64,000 nt of DNA from Dysidea avara. Lineage: Eukaryota > Porifera > Demospongiae > Dictyoceratida > Dysideidae. The position numbers and the translations under genes were made by a program. Positions within the stretch are counted from its first letter, which is position 1; each line of letters begins with the position of its first letter. Under the pieces are notes generated by a model, which worked only from the letters and a program-made list of their open reading frames with translations, had not been told where the DNA came from and did not search any database. The stretch spans positions 5,142,359-5,206,358 of the forward strand of contig NC_089272.1 in the NCBI RefSeq assembly GCF_963678975.1. The letters run 5' to 3'. Positions 53,115-64,000 of this stretch are shown here, piece by piece.

Positions 53115-54347
53115 TCAGCAGTGAATTATGGTCATTGCTCTGTTCATCCACTTGTTCCATCGTATCCATTCTCTATCGCCAGATACTGTATGAAAAATTC
53201 TCCGTGGTGATCGGTAGTCTAGAGAAACTGTGTGTTGTCCAGCATTGAGGGATCCTTGCCACAGTCCAAAGTTACCAACATGTACAGTATTACCATTCAG
53301 AGATGCTGTGTGTTTTTGTGGGACTGAGTCAATACTGAGACGCATAACAACGTAAGAGTAACGACTATCACCAGAAAACTGATACATTATGATAACATGA
53401 CTTTGTTTGGATAGTGTAAAGGAAGTGGTGACATCAGTTGGAGCCCAACTGTTGGAGTTGCTGAGAGTGAACCTTGTTGTAGGATTAACACTGATAACTC
53501 TACAAGATGGAGGCAACATCATGGTATACAAGTTCTTATTGTCTTCGTACTTTTCTTTACAGTCAGTTAAGGTCATATTAGTGGGGGTACGATAATGAAT
53601 ATAAAAATAATGCGGTCCTTTGTAATAATATCTAGCCAAAGCTCCATGTAAGTCAAGGAAAACACTGTTGCCCTTTAACAGCACTGATGTTGGCTGGTGA
53701 AATCCATCGACACTTAATGCAGTAACTACCTGACTGGGAGATGTCATTTCTGCTGAGAATTGGTAAGTCGACAAAATTGCTCTGTCGCTTGGTAGGTGTA
53801 GAACAGCTTCAGTATTTCTAATGGGACCCCAGTTGTTGAATGCATTTGTAGCAGCACAACTATCACATTTAATACTATCTGATACAGCATAAGCATCCTC
53901 AGCCCAAACTACTTGTAGTATTGCGGTCTGCCAATCCCATTCTGATGCCATGTTGATGGCTACCGGTGACTTGTAATATACCTCGATAGTGTAATCTCCA
54001 GGGTTGAGGTTGGCCATATAGAATCCTGTAGCAGTTTTGAAGTGTTGATTTCCACTGTGTACCAGTGATCCAGCATTGATATTGTTTATCAGTAGCTTGC
54101 CTTGGAAGTCCGCATTTTCACCAAAAAATGTCATCTGATAATGGATAAATGCTGCATAAGTTTTATCAACAAGGTGAATTTTTGTGGTGAGAGTAGCAAT
54201 AGGCATGAAGGTAGTAGTGGCCGGCAGGTATAGTCCATTACTGACTGTTGTCTTACTGTACATTCCTGGAACAACATTAACTTGACCATAGCAGTAGTTG
54301 TAGCATTGAAATATGAAGCACATCAAAAATAAGTAACAGAACTTCAT
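53115..54347 (-). CDS. Secreted protein with three similar domains, unknown function
   Basis: Intronless, 410 aa. The signal peptide MKFCYLFLMCFIFQCYNYCY is followed by three domains of about 125 residues (roughly 22-150, 155-280 and 285-410). Each has a pattern of beta-strand-like segments: Y-x-F/M in the first strand, SVDG or SIDS, a GN-x-V-x-L or GNTVHVGNFG turn, AGQHTVSLDYRSP or PGDYTIEVYYKSP, then a Trp-rich end (WDWQTAIL; WIRWNKWMNRAMTIIHC). I recall similar uncharacterised proteins in sponges and cnidarians but no assigned function. The regular strands suggest a repeated beta sandwich acting outside the cell. TATA lies 53 bp upstream on the minus strand (54400-54406). No damage was seen. 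Confidence 0.85.
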   Translation of the reverse strand: MKFCYLFLMCFIFQCYNYCYGQVNVVPGMYSKTTVSNGLYLPATTTFMPIATLTTKIHLVDKTYAAFIHYQMTFFGENADFQGKLLINNINAGSLVHSGNQHFKTATGFYMANLNPGDYTIEVYYKSPVAINMASEWDWQTAILQVVWAEDAYAVSDSIKCDSCAATNAFNNWGPIRNTEAVLHLPSDRAILSTYQFSAEMTSPSQVVTALSVDGFHQPTSVLLKGNSVFLDLHGALARYYYKGPHYFYIHYRTPTNMTLTDCKEKYEDNKNLYTMMLPPSCRVISVNPTTRFTLSNSNSWAPTDVTTSFTLSKQSHVIIMYQFSGDSRYSYVVMRLSIDSVPQKHTASLNGNTVHVGNFGLWQGSLNAGQHTVSLDYRSPRRIFHTVSGDREWIRWNKWMNRAMTIIHC

Positions 54348-54399
54348 TTTATAGTGTCCCTTAAGTTTTTATGTAGCTAGACTGCAGAGCTGTGTCCCC

Positions 54400-54406
54400 T
54401 TTTATA
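54400..54406 (-). promoter_or_regulatory. TATA box of the secreted three-domain gene
   Basis: TATAAAAGGGG on the minus strand, 53-59 bp before the ATG, the only core-promoter motif in this interval. Confidence 0.6.
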
Positions 54407-54682
54407 GTTGTTCTGGTGTACTTGTTTTCGTGATTTCATATGTATTTCCTGGTATTTCCTGTAGTAGTACTGTATTTAATGTTGAGTATGGTTATGAGAT
54501 CAACATAATATTATGCATGCATACATGCTTACAGGCCGTGCCTACATAGATCTCAATATGAAATATGAAAATACATGCATGTACCTGTAGTTTCCTTTCT
54601 AGATATATTATACCAGTATACATAGACTACTTTTCATACATGCGGTAGTTATATACCTGCTTAAAAATTGTACACTACTTGT

Positions 54683-55352
54683 CTGACTTGGGAGTAGTGC
54701 GTTACATAAGTAACATAAGTAATGTGTTATGTAATATTATTACTTTTTGTAGCAAGAAGTAATATAACACATTACTTTTCATGGACTAGTACTATTTATT
54801 GGCTTGTTACTGACTTTGGAAAAGTAATGCATTACTTTTGTAACGCATTATAATTAGCTACTATAATAATATTACCTTTGTAGTAATAACTTGTCTTCTG
54901 ATTACAAAATAATACCTTCTAAGATGGTACATTACTATACACGTAGCCTACAATCCTACCTATAGCCATTACCAACAGATAGCCAGCATCTAATAAGGGA
55001 GCATCATTAACCTGATTATGTGACTTCAATGTGCTGTTCAAAGTATTGAAAGGCTAAACAAGGCTAATACGAGTTGAATACATGTTAATGTGTAGCTATA
55101 TATAAGAAGTTCTGGAGCAAGGTACAGCTGGAATTAGACAAGACAGCTGGCCATGGGTTGTTCTGGAGCAAGGTACAGCTGGAATTAGACAAGACAGCTG
55201 GCCATGGGTTTCTGATGATTTTAACTATTCATCTTACAAAAGTAATATGTAACTTACTAGTTACTTTTATTATAAAGTTGTAACATGTTACGTTTCACTG
55301 TAGTAACAAGTGATAAGTAATTTATTACTTTTAAAAGTGACGACCCCAACAC
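54683..55352. mobile_element. hAT-like MITE (TTGGGGGTAA family), containing a 51-bp tandem duplication
   Basis: The right end ACCCCAACACTG and internal GCGTTACATAAGTAAC, GTTATGTAATATTATTAC motifs match the element in the TRIM pseudogene. CTGAC lies at both edges. Inside, a 51-bp unit starting GTTCTGGAGCAAGG at 55109 is repeated at 55160. The left terminus is eroded. Confidence 0.6.
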
Positions 55353-57241
55353 TGCTGACCGATATAGTACTTAGCTATTTGTTGGAGGACAGCTAAGTGT
55401 GCATTAGTTCCTATTAGCAGGTACTTTTTATATATCCAGTGAAGTGGTTAAAGTGTATTAATTTATTTATGTGTAAACAGTGCAACTATGAAAAGAATGT
55501 TAATTTTATTGACGAAAAAACAGCCCACTAGATGTGACATTTTAAGCCATCCAAACTAATTCTAGCTATCTGTTTGTTCTATAAGTAGACAGTGATATAC
55601 AGGACACTCACTAATAGTGCAATGGTATGAAACTGAAACCTTTGAGTACTCAAGGTGAATGCTGTAAAGAAGATGACTGAAAGTATACAATATAATACTT
55701 AAAGTATTGTTTATTCAGTCACAAGAAAAAATATCCACTAAAGGCAAAGTTTTATGTGTTGAGCCTTTTGACTGCTTTCTATTAGTTCTGTAGACTGTCT
55801 CCTAACTGTAACTGTTGTGAGTTGGTGGTGACGAACTGATGATGTGTCAATTGTGTTTTTTTCCTGTAAAGGTACAACTCAAATAGTTAAATTGTATGTA
55901 ACACTTTTACACCTCAGATCAAAGGAATTCCACAGGATACATTTGCCATGTATTGGTCTTCAAAGGGGTACAACTAAATGTACACCGGTATAACCAGGAA
56001 AGTGGTTGCACTTAAAAAAAAAGAAAGCCGAAGCATGCATAGCTTTGATGTTGATGAGGTAGTGGTCCTGTTTGTTTTATAAAAACACAGCACAAAATTA
56101 TGAGAATAAATTAATGCTCACGTGACTTATCATGAATTGGAGTCTTGCTACAAGAAGCACTTAGATGAAGGCATTTTAGTATCCTTGCCATTCTATGAGT
56201 TGGTAAACATTAGTTAGCTTTCGTAATACAGACATGCAACTGAAGTCACATACTGTATGTATGTATGTTTGGCATGTATACTCACCAGTGGTCTGGTTAA
56301 ATATGGACTGTGGCTTTGGATGAGAGTTTACAGTAATAATTGTCGCAATTTCTTGTGAAAAATATCATCATTGTTATAATTATTTTCTGTTTCCTGTAAT
56401 GACATTTTCATTTTGTGTTTCCCCTTCAAATGTTTCATTTTCTGTTTCCATTTTCTGTTTCCCTGTTTGTTCCCTATTATATACATGTTCCCATTTCCCA
56501 CACACATTGCAGGAAGGAGGAGTGCACACATTTAAACCAATGGAGATGATGCTAATCCCAGCATAGTTTGATAAGTACACTAGTAGCATTTGGGTTTCTT
56601 ACAATCATTTATTTTGTGATACTTGTCAGCAATGTGTATGTATGCATGTGTAGTGTAGTATATAATAATTTTGTCCAAGTATATAGAGCTATACACTATT
56701 ATCGATATCTGTGTAAAGGGCAAGAGGGATTTGTCTGATATGTACTGGTATGCCCAAAGTCCGAGGTCTGCGGGCATACATATCAGGCAAATCCCTCGTT
56801 ACTAAGTTACAGCCAATATGTAATAGTTACTTCCGTCGCTCCGGGTGATTAATCACCCATGCCTATAGGAGTGTAACCACTGGTTTCATTTTATATACTG
56901 TACATGCTCAAAAGATTAAATTATGGCTAGGCATGCCCTTGTGGATCATGTGTGTGTGTTGGTGAAGTGGGGTGGCTGGTATTGATAGTGGAACTGTCTC
57001 TCTGTCTCAACATACTGTGTAGTGTTATGGTAATTTAATTTTAAGTTAATTGTTTGTAATGTATGTTGTGTCAGCTGAATATTGTATTAACCTTAAAAAT
57101 TATGTCACGTCATTGTACAGTACATTCTGTTGATTATTTCATCTTGTGTAATTAAATTATTTTGTGAAATCAATTATGAACGATCAACTGTGATGATAAT
57201 TATGCATGCGCACAGACCAGAAGTAAAATTTTAATTATCTA
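55353..57241. other. Intergenic stretch with one hairpin
   Basis: A fold-back at about 56722-56798 pairs GAGGGATTTGTCTGATATG with CATATCAGGCAAATCCCTC around TGCCC/GGGCA. Frames here are short and unrecognised. Confidence 0.5.
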
Positions 57242-57491
57242 CAGTATATAAGAAAAGGGTAGACTCTATGCAAGAATCTTGCAAGACTCACCATAGCGAT
57301 ATCAGCAAAATTAAGCTAAAATTATAAAACAGTTTAATAGTTAGGACATCTTTGCACAGTGTACAGTACATGTATAGTGGGAATCGCGTCTCCTTAAGGA
57401 AAGTGTTTTATAATTTTAGCTTAATTCACTATGGTGAGGTGCAAGTCTTGCAAGATTCTTGCATAGATAATGTCCCTTATCTTATATACTG
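57242..57491. mobile_element. Fold-back MITE, 250 bp, TA-flanked
   Basis: Long arms share CAGTATATAAGA, CTATGCAAGAATCTTGCAAG and AAGCTAAAATTATAAAACA in inverted order. TA lies on both sides, consistent with a Tc1/mariner-type target. Confidence 0.8.
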
Positions 57492-58961
57492 TACTCAAGG
57501 TTGACTATCAAATGATACAGTACTTGTATCTTAACTTCACTAAAGGCCTTAAATGTTACCAGGTAGCATGTGAACACATGAAATTTGTTTTGAGAGTTTC
57601 ATTATGGTCAGCCTTGTTATACTTTTATTAAGTTGGCTGGGATTTGAGAGGTGATCATTTTATATATGAATACAAATGCCCTTTCAAACAGACTACTTTG
57701 TAATCATTAATGTTCTGTTATTCATACAGAAATGTTCATGTCACTCAAGTGTTTGGCCAGCTGCAGCTATTTGACAGGCACACTTACTCTGAAGCCATAT
57801 TGGAATATCACTGGCAGAGTACATATCTTTGATTGAGGCTGGAGCCTCCTCTGTGTGATGTCCTCAGCCACTGACCCCCTGATCATGTACTACCCTCACA
57901 ATGGATGCTTAAAATACCAGAGACATACAGCACAAAGCAAATCATAAAATTATCCACAAACCACTAAAATTTATATTATTCAAAACTTGTACATAATTAT
58001 TCATTATCACATTCCCACTAGCATACTACCAACTTACAACATGTTCACCAGTATAGATAGTACAGTGATACATACACTTAATATGACTGGATCTGGGAAA
58101 ACTGGTCTTTTCACCCATGACAGCAGATTTGGCTTTTCATCAAGAATACAAATTAAAGCTACAGGACCGGAATAATTTAACCATGTATCAAATTTCACGC
58201 TACTGTAGGCTTGAGTGGTTTGCATTTCCCAAGCCCAGAGGTGAGTGGTCTGGGTTCTTAACAGGCCTCTGGCCTACCTAGGGATGGCTGTATAGCTTTG
58301 TGCTAGTGAATGAACTGAGACCTACACTGTAAATTCTTTCATTATTGTTAGACCTCAATGGCTCATAATTCATACCTATGCTTTCCTCTTTCATTTTGCA
58401 AAAAACCTCTTGCCCTCCCCTCCACCACTCCTATTGGCATTCGCCTAATAAAGTCAACCTCCAGTTTAACAACACGCTAAACACTTAGAACCAGCGTTTC
58501 TCAATAAGACCGGTTTCCCAGACTGGGTCCTTGATCTAACACATAATACAATGAATGGAGCTGTTTTACTACAGGGTGTGTGTGCATGAGGTAGATTGGT
58601 AACTGTTTGATCCTTGCTGTCTTTCAGTGTGATAGTGAAATGTGCTTCTTTGCTTTTGTAAGCTCGCACCATCTGCTACACAGTTGTCTAAACTGTCCTT
58701 ATACTCTGAACTCTCCAAATAATGAACAAAATTCTTCAATATCCTTACTACTAGAGGTTCTTTATTTTTGAAACTTCCTCGATTTGCTGACCGGTAGTGT
58801 TCAAACATTCTTGGTAGGCATCGTTCAGTTCAGTTGTCCTTGACATTACTTGAAGTTTTAGTTCTAACACTTCTCTGTCTGATGGTTGCTGTAACAGCTG
58901 TTGCCAAAACTTCAAACACTCTTGCATGCGACCTTCAGTAAACTTTAGCGTGTCTTCGTAA

Positions 58962-59303
58962 TAGTGTTGTTTTAGTAAGGATTTTTAGTTTTAGTTATAG
59001 TCACAGTTTCGTCAATAATTTTAGTTTTGGTTTTAGTTATAGTAATTTTTCCTAATTCCTAATTCCTTTTAGTTTTTAATTTAGTTATGATTATATTCTC
59101 TGTGTTATTTAGTTTTAGTTATGGTTTTAGTTAAAAATGTGAAAATCTTTTAGTTATAGTAACATTCGTAAAAACATTTTAGTTTTAGTTAAATTGTACA
59201 TAAGAAAATCTTTTGCTTTTAGTTATAGTTTTAGTTAACTAATATATATTTGCCTTACTAAAAATACTTTTAGTTTTAGTTATGGTTAACTAAAACAACA
59301 CTA
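58962..59303. mobile_element. hAT-like MITE (TAGTGTTGTTTTAGT ends) in the TRIM pseudogene
   Basis: Ends TAGTGTTGTTTTAGT and ACTAAAACAACACTA are perfect inverted repeats. The 8-bp CTTCGTAA is duplicated exactly (58954-58961 and 59304-59311). The intact paralogue has the site once as CTTTGTAA. The body is mostly degenerate TTTTAGTTATAG repeats. Confidence 0.93.
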
Positions 59304-59464
59304 CTTCGTAAGTTTGGAGTGGACCAATGGCCATTTGAAAGTTGTTTAATATCTGCTTCAAGCATTTCTGCTCTGTCAGGTAACAGTTTTATGGCTTGTT
59401 CTACACTTCTTTAAGTTTAGCAACATCATTGTTACGTAGTGTCTCTGTTTTTGTTCTTTCTTGC

Positions 59465-59933
59465 CAGTGTTGGGGGTAACGTGTTACATAATAATTATTA
59501 CTTTTGTGGTAACAAAGTAACGAAATACGCTATAAAAACTGGTAATGTAACTCAAGTTCCTTTACTTTCAAATGTAATGCGTTACCTAAATAACGAAGTT
59601 ACTGTAACGAATGTAACATTATGTAATATTATTATGACAAGTGACGAAGTTACTAATCTTGTTAGTGATCCATTGAGTAACGCGTAGCCACAATGAAGTA
59701 ACCAAGCCTACTGGATGAAGCTATTCATCAGCTTCTTACTTATAACCAAGATTTGCACATTGTCCAACAACAGGTAGTAGTTTCAACCGTGACAGCTTAA
59801 GGCTGTGGACACAAAGTAATACAATATTATTATATTTACTTTATTATATGGGTAATATGTAACTGTAACTAAATAGTTCAGTTGCAAGTAATATGTAATG
59901 AGTTACTTTTAAAAAGTAATTGCCCCAACACTG
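59465..59933. mobile_element. hAT-like MITE (CAGTGTTGGGGGTAAC ends) in the TRIM pseudogene
   Basis: Ends CAGTGTTGGGGGTAAC and (inverted) TTGCCCCAACACTG. Flanking octamers TTTCTTGC and TCTCTTGC match at 7 of 8. The intact TRIM gene is uninterrupted here. 469 bp; reading frames over it are chance. Confidence 0.9.
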
Positions 59934-61124
59934 TCTCTTGCTTAGTCATCGTAATCTTCATCATGATAGCTTCCAAGTTGGCACTTAGATTCCAGAGCTT
60001 TAGCCAGAACATTTCTCTCATCCTTAGAAACAGTGTTGATGAAGTTGTACAAACGATTTTTGTGTAGTACGAGGGCACAGTCTCTGCATATCAACAATTG
60101 ACATGTAAGACAAAACAACTTCACCTTCTTCTCCGGATGTTGTCTACAGAATTCTGGTTTCTCCAAGGCACTGGGTGATTTGAGGGATTTCAATTCTTCC
60201 AGGGAAACACAATTCAGTAAGATGTTGAGGTGTCTTTAACTTCTTGTGAGACTTGGCACAATCTTGACTCAGGAACTCCCTGCAGTTGTAGCATAAGGCT
60301 ACGAGACCTATCTTCATTACAACTACCACATTTGACATTGTCCACTTTTTCAGCTTGTTCTTGTAACTTCATAACATCAACCAAATTTGATATAGTAAAG
60401 TTAGTTGGTAGACCTGTGGAGTGTATGTAATATTTTAACAAGTGAATTTGTAATGGGTAAATTGTGTGTATGACTAGTGTGTGTATGATTTGTATGTACA
60501 GGCTTACACCTCTATCCAAAAATTTACAATTACAATTACTCACTTTCCACTCCATTTTCGTTAAGTGTGATGGACTTTCTGCACACTGTGATTCTTTTAT
60601 CATGTGACTCACTGCAACAGCCACTGCAGTAGGTGTGCAGACAAGGAAGTGTCTTCGGATCGTTTAGGAGTCCGTAACAAATCGCGCAAACTATTTGCTC
60701 GCGGACTTTATCCCACACATCAGCCATCCGCCCCCGAGGAAATTAAACCTGTATTCTAAATATTCGTTCGTACAAGCACGTGAATGGCTCACGGACGTTC
60801 CCACTGTGGACGGTTGGAGAAGAAGATATAATTTGTGTGTGTGTTTGTCTTATCGTCTATATACGGCAATCTGAAGTTTGACAACAGAAGGTGGTGTGTG
60901 CTGGTTGGTGGATTCGAGCCGAGAAAATCACCTTTACAGAATAGTACTAGTCCACATAATGTATAACACAGCATTAAATAATACAAAACACTTACAGGTG
61001 GCTGGATGTAGAATTTTAAAAAAGCAGTGGATACTGAACCGAAAGTCGGTTTAATAAGCCATACCAGCTATTGAGCCAACAGTAAAACTTGGACAAAAAG
61101 GGTTAAGAAAAAAGCCACAAAACT

Positions 61125-61195
61125 CAGCCGTGGCTCAAACCATGGACTACCGGTGCAATAGGTGAGTGTGCTATCCACCGTGCTACCGCTGCTAG
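61125..61195 (-). repeat. tRNA-derived SINE-like head
   Basis: On the minus strand, A-box-like TAGCACGGTGG (61175-61185) and B-box-like GGTTTGAGCC (61132-61141) are spaced as in a tRNA. There is no complete cloverleaf. Confidence 0.5.
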
Positions 61196-61605
61196 CTACC
61201 CACCTCCTGTATTTTTCTATCTGATAAATGTGACTCAAGTAGTAGTCTAAGCTGCATATGGTAAGAATGTAACGTGAAGAAGAAACCAAAGCTGAACCCG
61301 ACCCTAACCTTAACACTAATTTGCATGCCCTAAAGTTGAATACTCGGGGAAACTACTAGACGCGTGCCCTAAAGTCGAATACTAGGGGCATATACCAACC
61401 CTAACATACAACTAGTTGCTTGATACTCGTGTAGATGGATGACTGTCAGTTATTTTGTATTATCCACAAAAAACCCCCATAAAAAAATGCCAAAACTCGA
61501 ATTTTAGTCTCGCTGCCTCACTGACTACAATCACAAGGCTAGAAGCCAAACGAAGCAGTACACGGCCACCATTTTACGTCACAATAACAACCTCACCAGT
61601 GGGAT

Positions 61606-61759
61606 GTTCCTTTTGGCGGTTCCAATGAGTGTAGGCCCAGAGCCTTGTCTTTTCTTTTATCTTCAATCTGTCTTCTTCATCCAACAAAACCATATCGAGG
61701 CATTGATTTTCCACATGATAACTTTCTTTCAGCAGCATATTTAGATGCCACAGAATCAT
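61606..61759 (-). CDS. Possible single exon of an unidentified gene
   Basis: The frame starts MILWHLNMLLKESYHVENQC, then an acidic/basic stretch DEEDRLKIKEKTRLWAYTHW, with a GTGAGG donor-like site after CATCCCACTG. Composition is protein-like, but no acceptor, neighbour exon or family could be found. Confidence 0.2.
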
Positions 61760-62090
61760 TTCAGAGGTAATTATCAGAAGCGCTTTAGTCCTGGTACTAC
61801 TGTAAGAGGTATACTAGCTAGATATACAGCAACTTCGCGATTAGGATCTCGTTCGCGACTACACCCACCAAATAAAGATCTAGGTGGGCTAATAGTGATA
61901 GAGTACAGATACCACACCTCTTAACAATCTAGCTACTTAACAAGATGACCTCACCCCTTATTGGTATAGCTGCTGCGCACCCCTTGGCTGACTCGAGATA
62001 CTCTAATACAACAGTCGTGTATGATATTCTAATAGAACAGTCACAAGTTACACTGTAGCTAGCTGTGCTGCAACAAAAAAAACTAAACAA

Positions 62091-62363
62091 ACTAGTATTT
62101 TAAAAATTGTTAATTTAAAAATGAAGTAGGGATCTATGCAATAAAAAGTAGTGAAACAAGATATGAATGATGGTATTACAGCATAGCTTAGTGGGAAAGT
62201 TCCTAGCACAGTAGCTATAACAATTATTTTGTTCAATGCCAAAGTAGGGATGTTCTCACTGAACTAAGTTGTAATACCATCATTCATCTCTTTTGTTTCA
62301 CTACTTTTTATTGCATAAATCCCTACTTCATTTTAAAAAATAACAATTTAAAAAAATACTAGT
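62091..62363. mobile_element. Fold-back MITE, 273 bp, ACTAGTATT ends
   Basis: Arms of about 90 bp (ACTAGTATTTT, GAAGTAGGGAT, TATGCAATAAAAAGTAGTGA, GAATGATGGTATTACA) recur inverted at the right. The spacer is about 85 bp. Confidence 0.85.
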
Positions 62364-62824
62364 ATTAAAGAGCTTACAACAAGTTATAATAACTAGGAAT
62401 GGCCAAACTTTTATGCTCGCTGTTTAGCTCCCTTGTACCGTGTAATTCATGTAGCTGTGTGTGTTACATAATATATCAAGACTGACTGTGAGGCTTATAG
62501 ACATGATGCTTGTTAAAGATCAAATTACTCTAATAGAGCAATCAGCTAACAGTGTAATATTTTTTCTCTAAGCAATCACTATGTAGTAGTACTCACTGTT
62601 CTTTATTGTTGCATTCCTGTATTTCATATAATGTAGCTGTAGTGTTCACACAGTATGACTAATGCTTGCATATGCGTAGGATCCCTGCCATAGTGATCGC
62701 ATTAGCTACTGGACCTCTAGAAAAACTATAATTTAAAGAAGAGCTTATCAATGGTTAAGAACAATTCCGCTATTACAGTCACATCACCATCAATCCTAGC
62801 TATCACTTCACATGGATGACTACA

Positions 62825-63576
62825 GGTTGTATACAATCACTGGACTGGACTAGTGGACTGGACTGGTGGACTGGACTACTGGACTCAGGTATTTTCCCTT
62901 TTTAACCAAATATTTGGGCAACTGGTTGAAAGTATGTTAGTCTTATGTAGTTAGACCACTCCCCCACACATAAAGAAACCCACACACAAACCAAAGAAAG
63001 GTGTGATCATGCCAGACTTGTCAACATTTCCCAGCTTCAGCTATGTACAGAGGTTCTAATAGTTCTTGCATGTCAACAAATCTAAAACAGAAGTCACATG
63101 CAGTAATTATAGTTTAAAGTTCAAAATGGATCAATTTTGATTGGTTGAAATCTTGTGCATGTGATTTCACTTGTTATTGCCGTCGTGCAAAAACTATAGA
63201 ACCTTTTTATCAGCTATTGAATAAATAGCAAGACAGTTAACTGTCACCACTTAATTTAGCTGACTCCATGACTATAACTTGCATGGATACTACAACACTA
63301 CATACACATGTACTGTATGGTTTGTACTTCATGATAAGACAAATGGTAGTCGTACAATACAGATTATGCCAAGAGAGAGAGAATTGCACACAATTCTAAG
63401 ATAACAGACAGTGCCAAGTAGACAGATTCACCTGCATATTTTACATTCAATGTAGCAATAGCTACGACCAGTTGCCCAAATATGTGCTAAAATGAAAAAC
63501 AAACAAAAAAAACTGAGTCCACCAGTCCAGTCCACCAGTCCAGTCCACTAGTCCAGTCCAGTGATTGTGTACAACC
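62825..63576. mobile_element. Mutator-like MITE with GGACTGGACT-rich termini, copy 2
   Basis: Ends GGTTGTATACAATCACTGG and (inverted) CCAGTGATTGTGTACAACC, followed inward by multiple ACTGGACTGG units. A perfect 9-bp ATGACTACA lies on both sides (62816-62824 and 63577-63585). 752 bp. Same family as 27374-28182, but the outermost bases differ. Confidence 0.88.
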
Positions 63577-63598
63577 ATGACTACATGAGCAGTTAGCT

Positions 63599-63690
63599 AC
63601 TTCCCTGGAGCAATAAGAGAATGGAATGACCTCCGTCCACAAGTTATTGGCTCCAACTCACTTGAAAGAACAGTAATTAATTGTTACTGT
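63599..63690 (+). mobile_element. LINE reverse-transcriptase C-terminal remnant
   Basis: The translation FPGAIREWNDLRPQVIGSNS followed by LERT matches the usual tail of LINE ORF2 proteins. Only about 30 residues remain. The last 300 bases of the window show nothing else. Confidence 0.6.
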
Positions 63691-64000
63691 ATTAGATATT
63701 TATCTTAATACTGTACCAACCAATTAATTTATTGTGAATTGTGACATACTCCCCCTGGGCATAATCAGCTGGATAATAGTTCATTAGTTTGCCAAAGCCA
63801 GATGATACTGGACACATTCAAGTGTTCTTTGGCATAACTAGCTGGTTTTAATGTGTCAGTTACTACTGACTTGAGACTCTAAAAATACTAAAACAGTTAG
63901 TGACTGTGTAATAGCCGATTGCTCTATTGAGTAGTTCGATCTTCATAAGAAACAGCATGTCACAGTCAAGTCCCTTGAGGTAGTAAAGTACAATTTAACA

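Larger units (their letters stand above)
58583..60728 (-). pseudogene. TRIM pseudogene, 3'-truncated duplicate of the 44423-46828 gene
   Basis: Exon 1 (60537-60728) reads MADVWDKVREQIVCAICYGL but a deletion removes the first Cys of the CPVC pair, so the RING lacks a zinc ligand. The intron and promoter flank are conserved, so this is a DNA-level copy, not retroposed. B-box 1 is frameshifted (an 8-base loss near 60303 and an insertion near 60215). In B-box 2 the HKDH motif has become HKNR. Two DNA transposons interrupt the coiled-coil part (58962-59303 and 59465-59933). Homology stops near 58583 in the filamin domain, so the NHL propeller is absent. Confidence 0.92.
60900..62090. other. Intergenic stretch: SINE head, weak exon candidate, short repeats
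   Basis: Contains the tRNA-like segment at 61130-61190. A twice-occurring GCCCTAAAGT(T/C)GAATACT motif lies at 61328 and 61359. A possible minus-strand coding segment spans 61574-61759. Confidence 0.45.

Noticed and set aside
57987..58175. Frame containing TGSGKTGLF, P-loop-like
   Set aside because: The match is a short chance GxGKT; the surrounding sequence shows no NTPase motif or exon structure.
59439..59687. 82-codon frame, Asn/Thr/Val-rich
   Set aside because: Spans the border of a hAT-like MITE in the TRIM pseudogene.

Overview
This is eukaryotic, intron-rich, AT-rich, repeat-laden nuclear DNA from an early-branching invertebrate. A demosponge is my best guess, with a cnidarian as the alternative. 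The basis is a metazoan-type V-ATPase A subunit, a TRIM/NHL gene, sponge/cnidarian-style secreted protein families, GT-AG introns, and a very high load of short inverted-repeat transposons, LINE remnants and a BEL/Pao retroelement. The species call is inference; no sequence search was possible.

Layout. Positions 1-1250 hold a dead BEL/Pao pol 3' end followed by an LTR-like segment and a primer-binding-site-like motif. From 30532 down to 1391 on the minus strand lie the first 11 coding exons of the V-ATPase catalytic subunit A gene (370 codons, about 60 percent of the protein). Its remaining exons must lie left of the window. One intron of 15.6 kb (10707-26345) carries three intact intronless genes for secreted fibrinogen-like proteins plus the relic of a fourth. 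The intron at 5705-10568 carries a small two-exon gene of unknown function (8709-9499).

A 285-bp divergent promoter with three CACGTG boxes (30533-30817) separates the V-ATPase gene from a plus-strand tandem pair of two-exon Gfo/Idh/MocA oxidoreductases (30818-33627 and 35421-42057). Then come an intronless gene with 23-residue STPR-type basic repeats (42433-43284), a minus-strand TRIM gene with RING, B-box, filamin and NHL domains (44423-46828), a minus-strand secreted protein with three similar domains (53115-54347), and a 3'-truncated TRIM pseudogene (58583-60728) broken by two transposon insertions.

Non-genic DNA is mostly short non-autonomous DNA transposons. I could place target-site duplications for several hAT-like (8 bp), Mutator-like (9-10 bp) and pogo/Tc1-like (TA) copies, some nested in others. 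In three cases a paralogous empty site within the window supports the insertion. There are also (CA)n arrays abutting three V-ATPase splice donors, a 230-bp tetranucleotide array, tRNA-derived SINE heads, LINE 3' ends and a recurring quasi-palindromic motif. No CRISPR, rRNA, prokaryotic operon or intact canonical tRNA was seen.
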